A stretch of DNA of 64,000 bases from Micromonospora echinospora (lineage in GTDB: Bacteria; Actinomycetota; Actinomycetes; Mycobacteriales; Micromonosporaceae): contig NZ_LT607413.1 of assembly GCF_900091495.1 (NCBI RefSeq), positions 4,231,001-4,295,000 on the forward strand, in the 5' to 3' direction. Each line of letters begins with the position of its first letter. The first letter of the stretch is position 1. The notes under the pieces are model-generated. The model was not told where the DNA came from. It ran no database searches and worked only from the letters and a program-made list of their open reading frames with translations. The position numbers and the translations under genes are program-made. Shown here one piece after another: positions 1 to 9,203 of this stretch.

Positions 1-1
1 G

Positions 2-3000
2 ACCTTCGGTGTCACGGGCCGGTCCCTCGCCTCCGGCGTGGCCGCGGTGCTGTACTTCCAGCAGGAGGAGACTGCCGCCGGTTACGCCGAGCAGCCCAGC
101 CCGGCGAAGCGGCAGGCGCGGGTCCTGCTGGCGTTCTCGACGGTCGACTCCGCCGCCCCGGGCGGCACTCCGTTGCTGGCGACCCTCGACCTCGCTCTCG
201 CCGCCGACGGCCGGCTCGCGCAGGTGCCCCGGTCGGTCACCCTGGCCACCATCGGGCGCCCCGACCCGACCAAGGACATGGACGCGCTCAGCGCGGCCCA
301 GGCCGCGGTCACGGCCGCGCAGGCGAAACTGGTCATGGACCAGCATCTCCTCGACCAGGCGGACCAGGCGGTACGGAACTCCTACCCGGAGTACCAGTAC
401 CGCAACGACAGGTACTGGGCCTTCGTGAACTCCGGCTACTGCTACGACCAGGGACACTTCGTGTGGCCCCACGAACGTTCGGGCCGGGCGAACGATCTGC
501 TCGCAGCGCTGGGCTCGGCATCCTCGACCTACCACGCCGCCCTCCGCTCCCAGGAGGACGCGAAGGCACAACTCGCCCGGGACCAGACGCTACTGGCGGA
601 CCGACAGGCCGCGTTGGCCGCGCTGAGCGGAGGATTGCAGGGCGGCGACGACGTGCTGCTGGCGATGCCGACGGTCGCCGTCGACCACACCGGACTGAGC
701 ATCTTCGGAGCTCTGCTGGCCTTCGCGTGGAGCCGGAACGCCCCGGTCCTGCTCGACAGCGCGACCGGCGAGGTGGTGCTGTACTTCCGTGGTGTCGACG
801 GGCAGTTCTTCTCCGTCTACTACGACGTCACCGCCTCCCGGGCGACCAAGAAGATCACGCTTGCCTCCGGCCGGCTCCAGGTCACCAGCCGGGACACCGG
901 GGTCGCCCTGTCCGAACTGGGTCTCACCGTCTCGGCCGGTCCGGACGCCGACCGTTGCACGGTGGTGGTCACCCGTACGGCGAACAACACGACCCACACC
1001 GAGACGTTCAATGCGGTCCCGAGGCGCGCGGACCACTTCGCGGCCGTCCTCAACGGCAATCCGGTCGGGGACCTGCTGGGCAGGGTGGCCTCGATCCAGG
1101 GCAACACCGTGCTCCTCGCCGCGCCGCTGGCCGCAGGACTGGCGGCGGGCACCAGGATCAGCATGGCCGGGTCGGTCTACCAACTGCGGGACTCCGTGCC
1201 CGCCGTCTCCAGCTTCACCCTGACCGCGAGCCCGGCCGCGGTACCGGCCGGCACCGAGGTACGCAGGGTCGTCTACGACTACGCCTCGGCCACCTCCAGC
1301 CGCCCCGGCGCGCGACTGGACCGTGGCAGCCTGTTCGTCGCGGTCGACGCCGGTACGGCCACCGCCGCCGTGCCCAACGGCACCGCCGCCGACGTGGTGG
1401 CCGGGCGGGGCAACCGGTGGCAGGGCCACGCCCCCGGGCGGGCGTACGCGTTCGACGGCACCAAGCGGCTCGCTCTCCCGGCAGCCCAACACCCCCGGGC
1501 GACGATGGTCGGCGACCTCACCCTGGAAGCCTGGGCCAATCCGGGCTTCGCCGGCCCGCAGAGCCGGATCCTGCACGCCAACCTGCCCGGCAGCCCCACC
1601 ACCCGGTACACCCTCGGTGTCTCCGGCACGCCCTACCCCTCGGCCCTGGAACTCAACGGGAGCGACGACTATCTCGACTGCGGCACCGGCATCGACCTGA
1701 CCAGCACCTCCTTCACCGTGGAGTTCTGGGCCAGGCGCCTGACGAGCGGCCGGGACGACTACGTCGTCGGCCTCGGTGGCGCGAGTTCGGTGGACCAGAG
1801 CCTGCACATCGGGTTCCGCTCCAACAACAACTTCACGCTGGCCTTCTGGGGCGACGACCTGGACGTGTCGAGCTCCTACAGCGACCAGAACTGGCACCAC
1901 TGGGCGTGCGTGTACGACCGGGAGGGCACCAACCGCAACCAGATCGTCTACCGGGACGGCGTGGAGGTCGCCCGCCGCCCCGCCACCGGACACTTCGCCG
2001 GCAGGGGCAAACTCCTGCTCGGCCATGCCCCGGTCGGTGCCAACAAGGCGTACGTCCAGTTCGACGAGGTGCGGATCTGGGGCCGCGCCCGCTCCGCTCA
2101 GGAGGTGACGGCGGACAAGGACCGTCGGCTGACCGGGCGGGAGACCGGGCTGCTCGGCTACTGGAACTTCCTCGGCCGGCGGACCACGGACCTGACCGGG
2201 CGGGGCAACGACGCCACGATCGCCGGGAACCCCAGGGTCGTCGACTCCCGGTTCCCCGGGTACAGGATCCTCGCCGGGGTGGGCGACCAGTTGGTGCGCA
2301 GCCGGGACATCTACCCGGCCGGCCAGTGGGGCCACCTGGCGGCGGTCTTCGAGCAGGACTGGGCGCTGCGCTTCGACGGCGCCGCGTGGCTCGACACCGG
2401 CCGCGCCGCCGCCCTCGACGTCACCGGCGACCTGACGATCGAGGTCGCGCTCCGGCTCGACGCGCTGGGCAGTGCCCAGGGACTGGTCTGCAAGGGCGGG
2501 CTGGCCGACGGCGCCGGCGGCACGGTGCCGTACGCCTTCTGGGTGCAGCCCGACGGTGCGCTGGCGTTCCGGTACGAGAACACCGCGAGCACCCAGCCGG
2601 GCACTGCCGTCTCGACGACGAAGGTGCCGGCAGGCACCTTCACCCGGGTCGCGGTGACCCGCAGACCCAGCCCGGTCCTGCTGAACACGCAGGAGATCGT
2701 GTTCTACGTCAACGGCGCGCAGGCGGGCAGCGCCACACTCACCGGACCGGCGCCGACGGGCAACGACGGGGCTCTCGAGATCGGCCGCTACCGCAGCGGC
2801 CAGACCGGCCACGGGCTGCGCGGCGTGCTCAGCGAGGTACGACTCTGGAACGTCGCCCGGGAAGCGGCAAAGATCGGCGCGGCGGTCAGCGGGAGCACGC
2901 CGGGCCTGGTCGCCCAGTGGACGTTCCCGGAGAACGCCGGAAACACCACCGCCGACGTCGCCGGCACCTACACCGGCAGGCTGCACGGTGTCGCGTGGGT

Positions 3001-5290
3001 CAAGACCCCGGACCCGGACGGTAACCGGTTCCGGCTGTACTGCAACGGCGACGCGACCCCCGCCGACCCGGTCCCGGCCACCGAAGCCGTCGTCACCGCC
3101 GGTTACGGACCGGAACAGTTCACCGTCGGCGGGTGCACGACCACCGGAAACACCCTGCGTGACGGCTTCGCCGGCGCTCTCGACGAGATCCGGGTGTGGC
3201 AGACCGCGCGGACCGGTGAACAGATCCTCGACAACACCTTCGGCCGACTGCGGGGCGAGTCGGAGGACCTCGTCTGCTACTACCCGTTCGACGCCGCCTC
3301 CACCGCCACCGGTGCCCCGATCCTCGACGCCGGCCCACGCGGGAACAACCTGACCACCACCGCCGGCAGCGAGCCTGTCATCGTGCTCTCCACGGCACCC
3401 ATCTCCACCGACACCGCCGAGGTCCGCTCGGCGCTCACCGGCATCCGCACCGCCTTCCACGGCCTCGTCGGAAGCTCTCCCGCCGTCGCCGAGTACGCCG
3501 ACGTCCAACGCGTCCCGCACCGCGGCGTGCGAGGGGTGATGAAACGCTGCTACACCTACCAGCAGGCCGGACGCTGGTATCTCATCACCGGTTACAAGGT
3601 CGGCAACCTGGTCAGCAAGTGGGTCGGCCAGGCCCAGTTCGACCCGCAACTCGTCGGCTACATCGAGGGCGCGCCGCCGGTCCCGTCCGAGAACCTCGTC
3701 AAGCGTCCGGGCACCGACGACTACGTCGGCGCAGCGACGGTCTCCTTCGTCCAGGCCGAAGAGGTCACCAACACGCTGTCGTCCAGCCAGGAGTCCAGCA
3801 TGGACGTCTCGGCGAAACTCAAGTTCTCCTGGGAGGTCTCGGCGGACGTCCTGAACATCACCGCGCCCCTCGGTTTCGGCACCGCCCAACCGCTCGCCAA
3901 GCTCTCCAAGGAGGGAAACCTCGAGTTCGGCCTCGACTACTCCAACGGCTGGACCAGGGACACCGAGGTGTCCGAGGGCAGCAACACCACCCGCACCAGC
4001 ACCGTCGCCCTCAGCGGCGCGTGGGAGGACCCGAACAACCCGACCAACCCCGCCGCCGGCCAGCGGTGGGTACCGGCCAACACCGGCTACGCCCTCGTCC
4101 AGTCCGAGACCGCCGACGTCTTCGCCCTGCGCCTCGGACACACCGGTGCGCTGGTGGCGTACCGCATGATGCCCAACCCCGACATCCCCCGGGACTGGAA
4201 CATCATCGAGTTCCAGATCAACCCGCTCTACACCAAACAGGGCACCCTCGACGGGCTCGTCGGCAACGGACTGGCCGGTCCCTTCCCCGACCCCACCCAC
4301 TACCCGACCGCCGGTGACGGCGCCGAGTACAGCTACTTCAAACCCCGCGAGGCGTACGCCCTCAAACGCCGGGTCGAGCGGCAGGCCCAGCAGTTGCAGA
4401 GCTACTACGACTCGGTGTCCACCCAGACCCACGCTCCGGACCGGACCGCCGAGAAGGCCAAGGAGATCGCCAACAAGTCGTCGGCCCGGCGCAACCTGGT
4501 CAACACCTACGTCTGGACCGCCGGCGGCGGCTTCTTCGCCGAGTCGACCCAGACCACCGACACGGTGACCGAGACCACCGGCGGTTCCTACTCGGTCAAG
4601 GGCACCATCAGCGGCGGCGGCATGTTCGAGGTCAAGGGAGCCGCCGGCGGCATGAAGCTGGGCTTCGAGGCCAGCATCGCCGGCGGCACCAGCGTCACCC
4701 GCACCAGGGCCAAGTCGTCGACGAAGACGTTCGGGCTCGACGTCGCCTGCACCGGTGGCCGGGACCTCCAGCGCTACACCGACGCTGGCGTCCCCGTCTA
4801 CGACCCCACCACCAAGCAGCCCGTCACCAGCCCCGGCAGGGTGGACGCCTACCGATTCATGACCTTCTACCTCGATGTCACCAAGGACAACTTCGAGGAC
4901 TTCTACGGCAAGGTCGTCGACCCGATCTGGCTCGCCACCTCACCCCAGGCCGCTGCCCTCCGCCAGGCGCACCAGGCCGATCAGAAACCGCCCTGCTGGC
5001 GCGTCTTCCACCGGGTCACCTTCGTCAGCCGCCTCCTCGACCCGGTCGCCGCCGGCCCCTACGCCCCGGCATCCCTGGCCAAGGCACTGCAGAGCGAGGG
5101 GTTCAGCAGTATCTACGACCTGATCCAGACCATCGAACCCGACGTCAGGAAGAGCCCCGCGAACCTCGCCAGCCTCGCCAGCCTGACCACCGCCACCACC
5201 GAGATCGTCACCAAGAAGCTGTACCGACTCACGCCCCACACCCAGGAGATCATCGTCCACGTCGCCCGCTACCTCGGCATCGACCGGTAA
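2..5290 (+). CDS. Giant LamG-domain protein, 5' end outside the window
   Basis: The reading frame is open from the first base, so the true start and any signal peptide lie upstream. About 1,760 residues are visible. A coiled-coil-like Ala/Gln/Asp-rich stretch lies near 270-630. LamG/concanavalin-like jellyroll sequence runs from about 1436 to 3330. One LamG domain appears to be split into three pieces (1436-1630, 2261-2355, 3015-3330), with two complete LamG domains inserted between them (1631-2258 and 2356-3010). After about 3690 come two Ser/Thr/Gly-rich stretches of alternating polar and apolar residues (3770-4030 and 4500-4730), which look like long beta-hairpins. The function is unknown: LamG folds usually bind glycans or proteins, and the C-terminal part could be membrane-active, but that is inference. 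The LamG assignment is firm; the rest is not. Confidence 0.85.
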   Translation, partial: TFGVTGRSLASGVAAVLYFQQEETAAGYAEQPSPAKRQARVLLAFSTVDSAAPGGTPLLATLDLALAADGRLAQVPRSVTLATIGRPDPTKDMDALSAAQAAVTAAQAKLVMDQHLLDQADQAVRNSYPEYQYRNDRYWAFVNSGYCYDQGHFVWPHERSGRANDLLAALGSASSTYHAALRSQEDAKAQLARDQTLLADRQAALAALSGGLQGGDDVLLAMPTVAVDHTGLSIFGALLAFAWSRNAPVLLDSATGEVVLYFRGVDGQFFSVYYDVTASRATKKITLASGRLQVTSRDTGVALSELGLTVSAGPDADRCTVVVTRTANNTTHTETFNAVPRRADHFAAVLNGNPVGDLLGRVASIQGNTVLLAAPLAAGLAAGTRISMAGSVYQLRDSVPAVSSFTLTASPAAVPAGTEVRRVVYDYASATSSRPGARLDRGSLFVAVDAGTATAAVPNGTAADVVAGRGNRWQGHAPGRAYAFDGTKRLALPAAQHPRATMVGDLTLEAWANPGFAGPQSRILHANLPGSPTTRYTLGVSGTPYPSALELNGSDDYLDCGTGIDLTSTSFTVEFWARRLTSGRDDYVVGLGGASSVDQSLHIGFRSNNNFTLAFWGDDLDVSSSYSDQNWHHWACVYDREGTNRNQIVYRDGVEVARRPATGHFAGRGKLLLGHAPVGANKAYVQFDEVRIWGRARSAQEVTADKDRRLTGRETGLLGYWNFLGRRTTDLTGRGNDATIAGNPRVVDSRFPGYRILAGVGDQLVRSRDIYPAGQWGHLAAVFEQDWALRFDGAAWLDTGRAAALDVTGDLTIEVALRLDALGSAQGLVCKGGLADGAGGTVPYAFWVQPDGALAFRYENTASTQPGTAVSTTKVPAGTFTRVAVTRRPSPVLLNTQEIVFYVNGAQAGSATLTGPAPTGNDGALEIGRYRSGQTGHGLRGVLSEVRLWNVAREAAKIGAAVSGSTPGLVAQWTFPENAGNTTADVAGTYTGRLHGVAWVKTPDPDGNRFRLYCNGDATPADPVPATEAVVTAGYGPEQFTVGGCTTTGNTLRDGFAGALDEIRVWQTARTGEQILDNTFGRLRGESEDLVCYYPFDAASTATGAPILDAGPRGNNLTTTAGSEPVIVLSTAPISTDTAEVRSALTGIRTAFHGLVGSSPAVAEYADVQRVPHRGVRGVMKRCYTYQQAGRWYLITGYKVGNLVSKWVGQAQFDPQLVGYIEGAPPVPSENLVKRPGTDDYVGAATVSFVQAEEVTNTLSSSQESSMDVSAKLKFSWEVSADVLNITAPLGFGTAQPLAKLSKEGNLEFGLDYSNGWTRDTEVSEGSNTTRTSTVALSGAWEDPNNPTNPAAGQRWVPANTGYALVQSETADVFALRLGHTGALVAYRMMPNPDIPRDWNIIEFQINPLYTKQGTLDGLVGNGLAGPFPDPTHYPTAGDGAEYSYFKPREAYALKRRVERQAQQLQSYYDSVSTQTHAPDRTAEKAKEIANKSSARRNLVNTYVWTAGGGFFAESTQTTDTVTETTGGSYSVKGTISGGGMFEVKGAAGGMKLGFEASIAGGTSVTRTRAKSSTKTFGLDVACTGGRDLQRYTDAGVPVYDPTTKQPVTSPGRVDAYRFMTFYLDVTKDNFEDFYGKVVDPIWLATSPQAAALRQAHQADQKPPCWRVFHRVTFVSRLLDPVAAGPYAPASLAKALQSEGFSSIYDLIQTIEPDVRKSPANLASLASLTTATTEIVTKKLYRLTPHTQEIIVHVARYLGIDR

Positions 5291-5343
5291 CCACAGGAGC
5301 CACGCTGCGAATGGGCGGCGGAAAGCGGACGAGGTGGCGGTGA

Positions 5344-5388
5344 ATCTTGGACAGTTACCGCTCGGATACGACGGTAACTGTCCAAGAT
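5344..5388. terminator. 17-bp perfect inverted repeat between convergent genes
   Basis: Two 17-bp arms (5344-5360 and 5372-5388) are exact reverse complements around an 11-nt loop; the core is TTGGACAGTTACCG. The element lies between the LamG gene and the convergent exonuclease gene. There is no T-run, so it may be a bidirectional factor-dependent terminator or a dispersed intergenic palindrome. Confidence 0.7.
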
Positions 5389-5423
5389 CGGCGAGGTGCC
5401 GGGGTGGCGGGGCGGAGTGGGCG

Positions 5424-6257
5424 TCAGTCGCGGTCCACGGTCTCCAGCGGCCACTCCAGGCTCACCGTCTTGCCCTGGCCGGTGCGGTCGAAGTAGCGCT
5501 GGAGGTCGCGGCCCTGTTCGGCGTACCAGTCGATCTGGGCCTGGTGTAGTTCGGGCAGCGGCATCCGGGCGATGCGTTCGTGCCGGGCGGCGATGGAGCG
5601 GGCCAGGCCGACGGCGGCGCGGGCGTCACTGGTCGCCTCGTGTGCGGTGTCCAGCTCGACCTCGTAGTAGGGGCAGAGGTCGCCGAGCTGCCGTCCGCCC
5701 GACCAGTACCGTTCCACCTCCCGGTGCAGCACGGACGGGTCGACGACGACGGCCTGGTCCCAGGCGATCGACGGCAGGCCGTGCCGGGCGAGTTCGGTGT
5801 GCAGGGCGGTGATGTCGTAGGACGCGCAGAAGGCGACCAGCGGGGTGCCGTCGGCGATCAGTTTCGCCACTGCGGTGCCGATCTCGGCCAGCGCCTCGCG
5901 GGCCGGCCGGCCGTGTGCCCGGACCATGTCGTCGCTGATGCCGTGCAGGGTGGTGGCGTCCGGCGGGATCGGCACGCCGGGATCGATGAGCCAGGTGCGC
6001 TCGGTGCCGTCGGTGTGGGTGAGGGCCGCCGACACGATCCGGGTCCGCATCGGCTGCGGCACGGTCGCCTCCAGGTCGAAGCCGACCAGCGGCAGGTCGT
6101 GCCAGCCGGCATGGGCGCCCCGGGGCGGCGCGGTCCGCGCCGGAGCGCACCGGTGGTGGTACGAACTCCAGCGGCCATCGACCCTGATCGCCTGGCCGGC
6201 TCCGGCCTCGACCCAGGTGCGGCACGCGCCGCAGCTTCCGCCGTACTTGTTGATCAC
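5424..6257 (-). CDS. DEDDh-family 3'-5' exonuclease with N-terminal zinc-ribbon-like motif
   Basis: This is a 277-residue protein. The N-terminus has a CxxC (residues 9-12) and a later HHxC, a likely small zinc-binding module. A DnaQ-like exonuclease domain follows, with motif I FDLEAT, an SDDM segment, motif II around CASYD, and the final H-x4-D pair in HEATSD, which together give the DEDDh metal-binding set. It should remove nucleotides from DNA or RNA 3' ends. I chose the GTG at 6257 because AGGAG lies about 10 nt upstream and the Cys motif follows at once; the frame stays open far upstream, but that stretch has no domain. It is divergent from mcrBC, with 240 bp between them, so it could be a partner in defence (inference) or a stand-alone repair exonuclease. 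Confidence 0.85.
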   Translation of the reverse strand: MINKYGGSCGACRTWVEAGAGQAIRVDGRWSSYHHRCAPARTAPPRGAHAGWHDLPLVGFDLEATVPQPMRTRIVSAALTHTDGTERTWLIDPGVPIPPDATTLHGISDDMVRAHGRPAREALAEIGTAVAKLIADGTPLVAFCASYDITALHTELARHGLPSIAWDQAVVVDPSVLHREVERYWSGGRQLGDLCPYYEVELDTAHEATSDARAAVGLARSIAARHERIARMPLPELHQAQIDWYAEQGRDLQRYFDRTGQGKTVSLEWPLETVDRD

Positions 6258-6497
6258 GTTCTGTCGTCTCCTGGTGGGGCTGGTGACGTGGGGCCGTGCC
6301 GGCCGCCGCGTACGGGAATCCGGATCATGGTGACCGGCCGTTGCCCGGTCGCGGCGCGGCCGAACAGGTCGACTACCGACCTTAGTGGACAGTCTGCGGT
6401 GTCCGGCGGGGCCTGATGCCGAACCGGCCAGACCGTCCCGAGCCGTCGGATCGTCTTTCGTCCTGTATGGAGTCGACCCGGCCCTTAAGGTGATCGC

Positions 6498-9203
6498 GTG
6501 CGTGAGCCGACCGGAGAGGCAGGCGGGACGAAGTTGACGGAGATGTCGACGGCTGAGGCCGAGCTGCGGAAAGACCCCGCCAAACAGGCGAGGTTCGACA
6601 GACTCCACTCCGGGCCGTACTTCTCGGCCGTGGTCGAGGCGAACCGCGCCTACCTGGCCGCCGCCGTGCCCGACGCGGCGGTCACGGAACGTGAACGGTG
6701 GGTGCTCACCTGCCTGCCGGGTAACGCGCACACCCAGCGGCTCTCCGTCCTCAGCATGCGGACGATGGAGGTTCTCGTACTCCTGGAACCGGTCATCCTC
6801 GGCGACGGGGACGTCACCGGGTTCGTGAGCGTCCGACAGTCGGTGCTCAAGGCCGCGCTGCCTCCAGGCCGCTCTCTGGAACAGCAGTATCCGGGGCTGA
6901 GTTTCCGCACCGACAGCCCGTACCACGACGCGGGCGAGGACCAGATCCGCGTACTCGGCCCGCGTCGCGCCTTGGTCGCGGCCTTCGCGGACGAGACCTT
7001 CGCCGCCGCCGCGCGGGCACTCGCCACCGATCTGCTGACCGGCCGGACGAGCCACGCCCGTCATCACAACTACCCGCTCGCCGACGCGGTGCTCGGCCGG
7101 ACCGTTCCCGTCGATCCGCCGGTGGTCGATGACACCATGCGCAACTCCTTGCTGGTGCGGACCTGCCTGGAGGTGCTGAGCGACAGCGGCGAACGGATGC
7201 ACGGCAGGACCGTCCTCGACGAGGTGGCGAAGCGGATCACGCTGACCGAGGCCGAGTTGCGGCCACACAAGAGCGGTGTGCCGGTCTGGACCATTGCCGC
7301 CCGCTTCCACACCGGGGACGCCGCCACCATCGGCTGGATGGTGAAGCGGGCCGGTGACTGGTGGATCACCGATGCCGGTCGGGCTGCGCTGGAGGAGTAT
7401 CCCGGCCGGGACGAGTTCTACGCCGAGATCGGCCGCCGCTACCGCGAGGTCTACCGCAACCGCAAGCAGGCCCGGAAAAAGTACGACAACCGGCTGCACG
7501 TGCTAGCTGCGGCGTTGCAGCGAGTCGAACCCGGCTCATGGACGGCGTACGACGATCTCGCCGAACTGGTGGACGGCACCCCCGACGACATCGCTCATCT
7601 GCTCGCCGACACGTACGTGGAGAACTCCCACCGGGTGCTCGACGCCGCCGGCCGGATACCGCCGGCCGAGCATCAGCACGTCCGGCACCGGGGCTCCGAC
7701 CTGCGGGCGCGGCTGGTGGAGGAGAGCGTCGAGTTCACCGGTCGCACGGCCAACCAGGAGCAGCGGATCCCCGCCGACCTGCTGCGCGGTGAGTTGGAGC
7801 CGTCCCCGGCGACGGAAGCGGTGGCCCGGCGGGCGTGGCTGGTGCGCGGTGCCAACGTCGACGGGTACGACCTGGTGCCCCGCTGGTTGGCCGAGGGGTG
7901 GGTCTCCCTGGCGGCATCCCAGCTCACCGGTGCGGTCGAGGCGGTCGGCCCGCAGCGGCTCGCGCAGATCATTGAGGAGGAGTACCGACACAAGAGCTAC
8001 TCGGTCCGGGAGAAGCTGCGCGGCTACTTCGAGGCGTTCCTGCGCGGGATACGTCCCGGTGACTTCGTGCTGACCGTGGAGCAGGGCGAGATCCACCTCG
8101 GCCTAGTCGACGGCCCGGCCCGGTTCGTCGAGTCCCCGGACCGTCGCTCCAACTTGCGCCGGGACGTGGAGTGGCTGACCGTGGACGCCGCGCGGGACCT
8201 CACCGAGCTGACCGGCTCCCTGCCCACCCTGCTCCAGAACCAGGACGATCTGATCGACCTGACCGACGCGCTCGACGCGGTGGAGCGGCTCCACGCGGAC
8301 CTGACGCCCGAGGCTCCGCCGGCGGCCCCGGCACCCGAGGCGCGGTTGGCGCAGGTGACCGAGGACGTCGCCGCCGAACTCCTCACCGAACTGGACTGGC
8401 TGACCCGACTGCGTGATCTGCTCGCCGAGCGGAAGCAGGTCATCCTCTACGGGCCGCCCGGCACCGGGAAGACGTACCTGGCGACCCGGCTGGCGGCGAA
8501 GCTGACCGAGGCGCACGCGGTGCGGCTCGTCCAGTTCCACCCGTCGTACACGTACGAGGACTTCTTCGAGGGCTTCCGGCCGCAGAGCGCCGACGACGGC
8601 ACGCTGCGGTTCAAGCTGACCCCCGGGCCGCTGCGGCAACTCGCCGACGAGGCCCGGGAACACCCCTCCACCGCGTACGTGCTGGTGATCGACGAGATCA
8701 ACCGGGGCAACCTGGCGAAGGTCTTCGGCGAGTTGTACTTCCTGTTGGAGTACCGTGACGAGGCCATCCGGCTCCAGTACTCGGCCGAGCCCTTCACCCT
8801 CCCGCCGAACCTTTACCTCATCGGCACCATGAACACCGCCGACCGCTCGATCGCGCTGCTCGACGCGGCGATGCGTCGCCGCTTCGCGTTCGTGGAGCTG
8901 CACCCGGCGAAGCCGCCGGTGAACGGGCTGCTGCGTCGCTGGTTGGAGCGCCACGGCCTCGACCCCAGCCGGGCCGGCCTCCTCGACGCGCTCAACGTCC
9001 GGCTTGACGACGCCGACTATGCGGTCGGCCCCTCGTACCTGATGCGTCCCTCGGTCCACGCCGGTCCGGACGCTCTGCGGCAGGTGTGGGAGTACGACGT
9101 TCTGCCCCTGCTGCGCGAGCACCACTACGCCGACGACGTCGACGTGGACAAGCGGTACAACCTCGACGACCTGCTCGCCTCCCTGCCGTCCGACCAGCCG
9201 TGA
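6498..9203 (+). CDS. mcrB: McrB-like restriction NTPase with multi-domain DNA-recognition region
   Basis: This is a 901-residue motor and recognition subunit of a type IV (modification-dependent) restriction system. Residues 1-200 match nothing I recognise. Residues about 214-320 look like an Mrr-N winged helix. Residues about 335-400 resemble the DNA-binding part of O6-methylguanine methyltransferase/ATL proteins (GSWTAYDDLAELV, then HRVLDAAGRI), without an evident PCHR active site. Residues about 440-560 resemble the EVE/restriction-adaptor type (AWLVRGANVDG, GDFVLTVEQGEIHLG). The C-terminal AAA+ domain has Walker A GPPGTGKT (about 653-660), Walker B VIDEINRGN and the McrB signature GTMNTADRS (about 776-784) that goes with GTP use. 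The GTG start is preceded by AAGGTGAT. The stop overlaps mcrC by 4 nt. Confidence 0.9.
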   Translation: MREPTGEAGGTKLTEMSTAEAELRKDPAKQARFDRLHSGPYFSAVVEANRAYLAAAVPDAAVTERERWVLTCLPGNAHTQRLSVLSMRTMEVLVLLEPVILGDGDVTGFVSVRQSVLKAALPPGRSLEQQYPGLSFRTDSPYHDAGEDQIRVLGPRRALVAAFADETFAAAARALATDLLTGRTSHARHHNYPLADAVLGRTVPVDPPVVDDTMRNSLLVRTCLEVLSDSGERMHGRTVLDEVAKRITLTEAELRPHKSGVPVWTIAARFHTGDAATIGWMVKRAGDWWITDAGRAALEEYPGRDEFYAEIGRRYREVYRNRKQARKKYDNRLHVLAAALQRVEPGSWTAYDDLAELVDGTPDDIAHLLADTYVENSHRVLDAAGRIPPAEHQHVRHRGSDLRARLVEESVEFTGRTANQEQRIPADLLRGELEPSPATEAVARRAWLVRGANVDGYDLVPRWLAEGWVSLAASQLTGAVEAVGPQRLAQIIEEEYRHKSYSVREKLRGYFEAFLRGIRPGDFVLTVEQGEIHLGLVDGPARFVESPDRRSNLRRDVEWLTVDAARDLTELTGSLPTLLQNQDDLIDLTDALDAVERLHADLTPEAPPAAPAPEARLAQVTEDVAAELLTELDWLTRLRDLLAERKQVILYGPPGTGKTYLATRLAAKLTEAHAVRLVQFHPSYTYEDFFEGFRPQSADDGTLRFKLTPGPLRQLADEAREHPSTAYVLVIDEINRGNLAKVFGELYFLLEYRDEAIRLQYSAEPFTLPPNLYLIGTMNTADRSIALLDAAMRRRFAFVELHPAKPPVNGLLRRWLERHGLDPSRAGLLDALNVRLDDADYAVGPSYLMRPSVHAGPDALRQVWEYDVLPLLREHHYADDVDVDKRYNLDDLLASLPSDQP

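Noticed and set aside
590..4432. Very long minus-strand open frame of about 1,280 codons
   Set aside because: It mirrors the LamG gene; high GC keeps the antisense frame free of stops. No domain and no start signal.
5288..6258. Genomic island boundary or att site near the McrBC locus
   Set aside because: No tRNA, integrase or matching direct repeats were found at either side; only a palindrome is present.
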